DNA from: Enterococcus sp. DIV1094
Lineage (GTDB): Bacteria > Bacillota > Bacilli > Lactobacillales > Enterococcaceae
Direction: 5' to 3'
Length of the DNA stretch: 64,000 nt
Assembly (NCBI RefSeq): GCF_017316305.2
Contig: NZ_CP147250.1
Coordinates: 2,293,001 to 2,357,000, forward strand
Every line of letters begins with the position of its first letter. The stretch's first letter is position 1. The translations under genes and the position numbers were made by a program. The notes under the pieces are model-generated. The model saw nothing but the letters and a program-made list of their open reading frames with translations. It was not told the DNA's origin and did not search any database. Shown one piece after another: positions 62,042-64,000 of the stretch.

Positions 62042-62971
62042 ATGTTCCAATACATTGTAAAAAGAATACTATGGTTGTTCCCGGTGTTGTTGGGGGTCAC
62101 TTTTATTGTATTCACGATTATGTACTTATCACCTGGCGATCCAGTAACGATGGTTTTAGGTGAAGGAGCAACGCAAGAACAATATGAGGCAATGAGGCGC
62201 CAAATGGGACTCGATCGTCACTTTATCGAACAATTTTTCCGCTATATCAGGAATGTGTTCATCGATTTTGATCTCGGTAGATCGTATGTTTCAGGACGAG
62301 TGGTGCTTGACGAAATTCTTACTCGTCTACCGAATACGCTCAAACTATCGACGTGGAGTATTTTAATTGCTTCGTTGATCGGGATTCCGATGGGGGTCGT
62401 ATCGGCGACTCGACCGTATTCAAAAATCGACAACGTCGTTATGTTCATTTCATTATTAGGCGTCTCAATGCCAACATTTTGGCAAGCCTTGTTATTGATC
62501 ATTTTATTTACATCAACACTTGGCTGGTTGCCTGCAACGGGTTTTAGTAATTGGCAACAAATGATCATGCCTGTGTTTGCATTAGCCTCTTCTTCCATTG
62601 GAAGCATTGCCCGTATTACTCGGTCAAGTATGATGGATGTTTTAGATCAAGATTATATTCGAACAGCAAAAGCTAAGGGAGTCGGCGACTCGACGGTGAC
62701 GTTTCATCATGCGTTGAGAAATGCATTGATCCCTGTCGTGACGATCATTGGGCTGCAATTTGGCGCTTTGTTAGGAGGCGCAGTTCTAACAGAGACTGTT
62801 TTCAGTATCAATGGGATCGGTACCTTGATGGTCAATGCGATCAGAACAAGAGATACGATGATCGTTCAAGGTGGGGTCCTGTTTATCGCATTTATTTTCA
62901 CGTTGGTCAATCTATGTGTAGACATTCTTTATGCCTATATAGACCCACGAATAAAAACCTCATATGACTAA
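62042..62971 (+). CDS. Dipeptide/oligopeptide-type ABC permease (DppB/GsiC type)
   Basis: This 309-residue protein has six membrane helices. The N-terminus ILWLFPVLLGVTFIVFTIMY and DPVTMVLGEGAT are typical of the first permease of this class, and the EAA-type loop (RTAKAKGVGDSTVTFHHALRN) is near residue 205. It has AAGGAG before the ATG. Confidence 0.93.
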   Translation: MFQYIVKRILWLFPVLLGVTFIVFTIMYLSPGDPVTMVLGEGATQEQYEAMRRQMGLDRHFIEQFFRYIRNVFIDFDLGRSYVSGRVVLDEILTRLPNTLKLSTWSILIASLIGIPMGVVSATRPYSKIDNVVMFISLLGVSMPTFWQALLLIILFTSTLGWLPATGFSNWQQMIMPVFALASSSIGSIARITRSSMMDVLDQDYIRTAKAKGVGDSTVTFHHALRNALIPVVTIIGLQFGALLGGAVLTETVFSINGIGTLMVNAIRTRDTMIVQGGVLFIAFIFTLVNLCVDILYAYIDPRIKTSYD

Positions 62972-62982
62972 AGGAGGAAATT

Positions 62983-63879
62983 ATGTTTCTTAGAAAAAAT
63001 AATTTAGCAAAAACAGAATCGATTGCCGGCAAGTCTGAAGGATCTAGACAAGAGATTTGGCAAGCGTTGAAATCCAATCGACGTGCTATGTTCGGCTTAT
63101 TTTTTATCTGTTTATTGATCTTTGTTGCGATTTTCGCTGATTTTATTGCACCTTATGGAATGAGAGAGCAGGATCTTAGTAATGCTTTGCAGTCTCCCAA
63201 TCGTACGCATTGGTTAGGGACAGATGATTTAGGTCGTGATGTTTTGAGCCGACTGATTTATGGTACACGTGTCTCATTGACAGTTGGGGGTTGCTCGGTC
63301 TTGTTGGCTTTGTTTTTTGGCGGGATCTTAGGCGTACTATCTGGCTACTTTAGAGGTTGGATCGATACATTGATCATGCGGTTTTGTGATATCTTGTTGT
63401 CGATTCCCTCCATCTTATTAGCGATTGCGATCGTTTCTTCCTTTGGTTCAAGTTTAATGAATATGATTATTGCGATTGGTTTAGCGAATATCCCCATATT
63501 TGCTCGGATCATTCGAGCCAGTGTAATGTCTGTCAAAGAAAAGCAGTTTATTGAAGCAGGAACCGCGTTAGGTGCAAATGCCAATTTATTGATTTTCAAG
63601 CATATTCTGCCAAATGTGATGTCACCAGTGATTGTTCAAGCTTCAATGGGAGTTGCAACGGCGATCTTATCAGCGGTCGGCTTAGGCTTTATTGGTTTAG
63701 GGATGGAAGCTTCTGTAGCGGAGTGGGGAACGATGTTGAATTTTGGCCGTAGTTATATTCGTACGCATTCTTATTTAACGATCTATCCAGGAATGGCGAT
63801 TGTTTTGACAATCTTATCCTTTAATTTGATCGGAGATGGTATTCGTGATGCCATTGATCCGAAAATGAGAGAGAGGTGA
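62983..63879 (+). CDS. Dipeptide/oligopeptide-type ABC permease (DppC/GsiD type)
   Basis: This 298-residue protein has the N-terminal OppC-like segment, HWLGTDDLGRDVLSRLIYG (signature of the second permease), and the loop EAGTALGANANLLIFKHILPN. It starts 11 bases after the first permease. Confidence 0.93.
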   Translation: MFLRKNNLAKTESIAGKSEGSRQEIWQALKSNRRAMFGLFFICLLIFVAIFADFIAPYGMREQDLSNALQSPNRTHWLGTDDLGRDVLSRLIYGTRVSLTVGGCSVLLALFFGGILGVLSGYFRGWIDTLIMRFCDILLSIPSILLAIAIVSSFGSSLMNMIIAIGLANIPIFARIIRASVMSVKEKQFIEAGTALGANANLLIFKHILPNVMSPVIVQASMGVATAILSAVGLGFIGLGMEASVAEWGTMLNFGRSYIRTHSYLTIYPGMAIVLTILSFNLIGDGIRDAIDPKMRER

Positions 63880-63885
63880 TTGGCT

Positions 63886-64000
63886 ATGGAAACTATTTTG
63901 CGCATCAAAAATCTAGAAAAACATTTTCCTATCAAGAAAAAAAATCCTTTTAGTATTGGGAAAGATTATGTAAAAGCCAACAAGGATATTTCAGTAGATA
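63886..64000 (+). CDS. Oligopeptide-type ABC transporter ATP-binding protein (5' end only)
   Basis: METILRIKNLEKHFPIKKKN is the usual N-terminus of DppD/OppF-like ATPases. The window ends before Walker A. GAGAGGTG precedes the ATG and the gene follows the second permease by 6 bases. Confidence 0.8.
   Translation, partial: METILRIKNLEKHFPIKKKNPFSIGKDYVKANKDISVD

Overview
This window comes from a low-GC Firmicute. The 16S rRNA and the gene order dnaE-pfkA-pyk, yceD-rpmF and gnd followed by a LisRK-type two-component pair indicate an Enterococcus. The 16S variable regions look like the E. faecium / E. hirae / E. durans clade. I cannot settle the species by eye.

Positions 1-28 kb are mostly core chromosome. 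They hold a partial HelD helicase, a P1B metal ATPase, a small tautomerase, thrS behind a threonine T-box, an AraC regulator with a VOC protein, an RpiR regulator, and a class B PBP behind a structured leader. Then come a HAD phosphatase, an NCS2 purine permease, a PmrA-like efflux pump, dnaE, pfkA-pyk, a LysR regulator, yceD-rpmF, gnd and etaRS.

Positions 28.2-35.0 kb hold a complete rRNA operon (three tandem promoters, 16S-23S-5S, no tRNA in the 16S-23S spacer) and 15 tRNA genes. A His-Gln-Cys-Leu block at the end is followed, after a terminator, by a second His-Gln-Leu block.

Positions 35.0-50.6 kb are accessory. They start with an orphan membrane protein whose start is broken at a T-run and an Mga-like regulator next to an AT-rich gap. 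A divergent polysaccharide locus follows: a galactose-binding-like protein and a heparinase II/III-like lyase on one side, a LacI repressor in the middle, and lipoprotein, DUF2264, GH88 unsaturated glucuronyl hydrolase, sugar ABC importer and DUF624 on the other. Both operons carry the same 15-base operator-like sequence. The likely job is import and intracellular breakdown of uronic-acid oligosaccharides such as glycosaminoglycan fragments.

Positions 50.6-57 kb contain a drug-efflux MFS gene with a hairpin leader, then a tandem array of four paralogous membrane-anchored small proteins. Two truncated lipase-gene fragments are interspersed, and the array ends in one intact lipase with a GHSLG motif and a helical C-terminus, followed by small helical proteins. 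This resembles a reverse-order type VII secretion lipase toxin (TslA-like) with an expanded immunity array and is the most interesting part of the window.

Positions 57-64 kb hold an mhqD/mhqO-like pair with a palindromic operator, a GntR/UTRA regulator, and an oligopeptide-type ABC transporter (binding protein, two permeases, start of the ATPase) that runs off the end.
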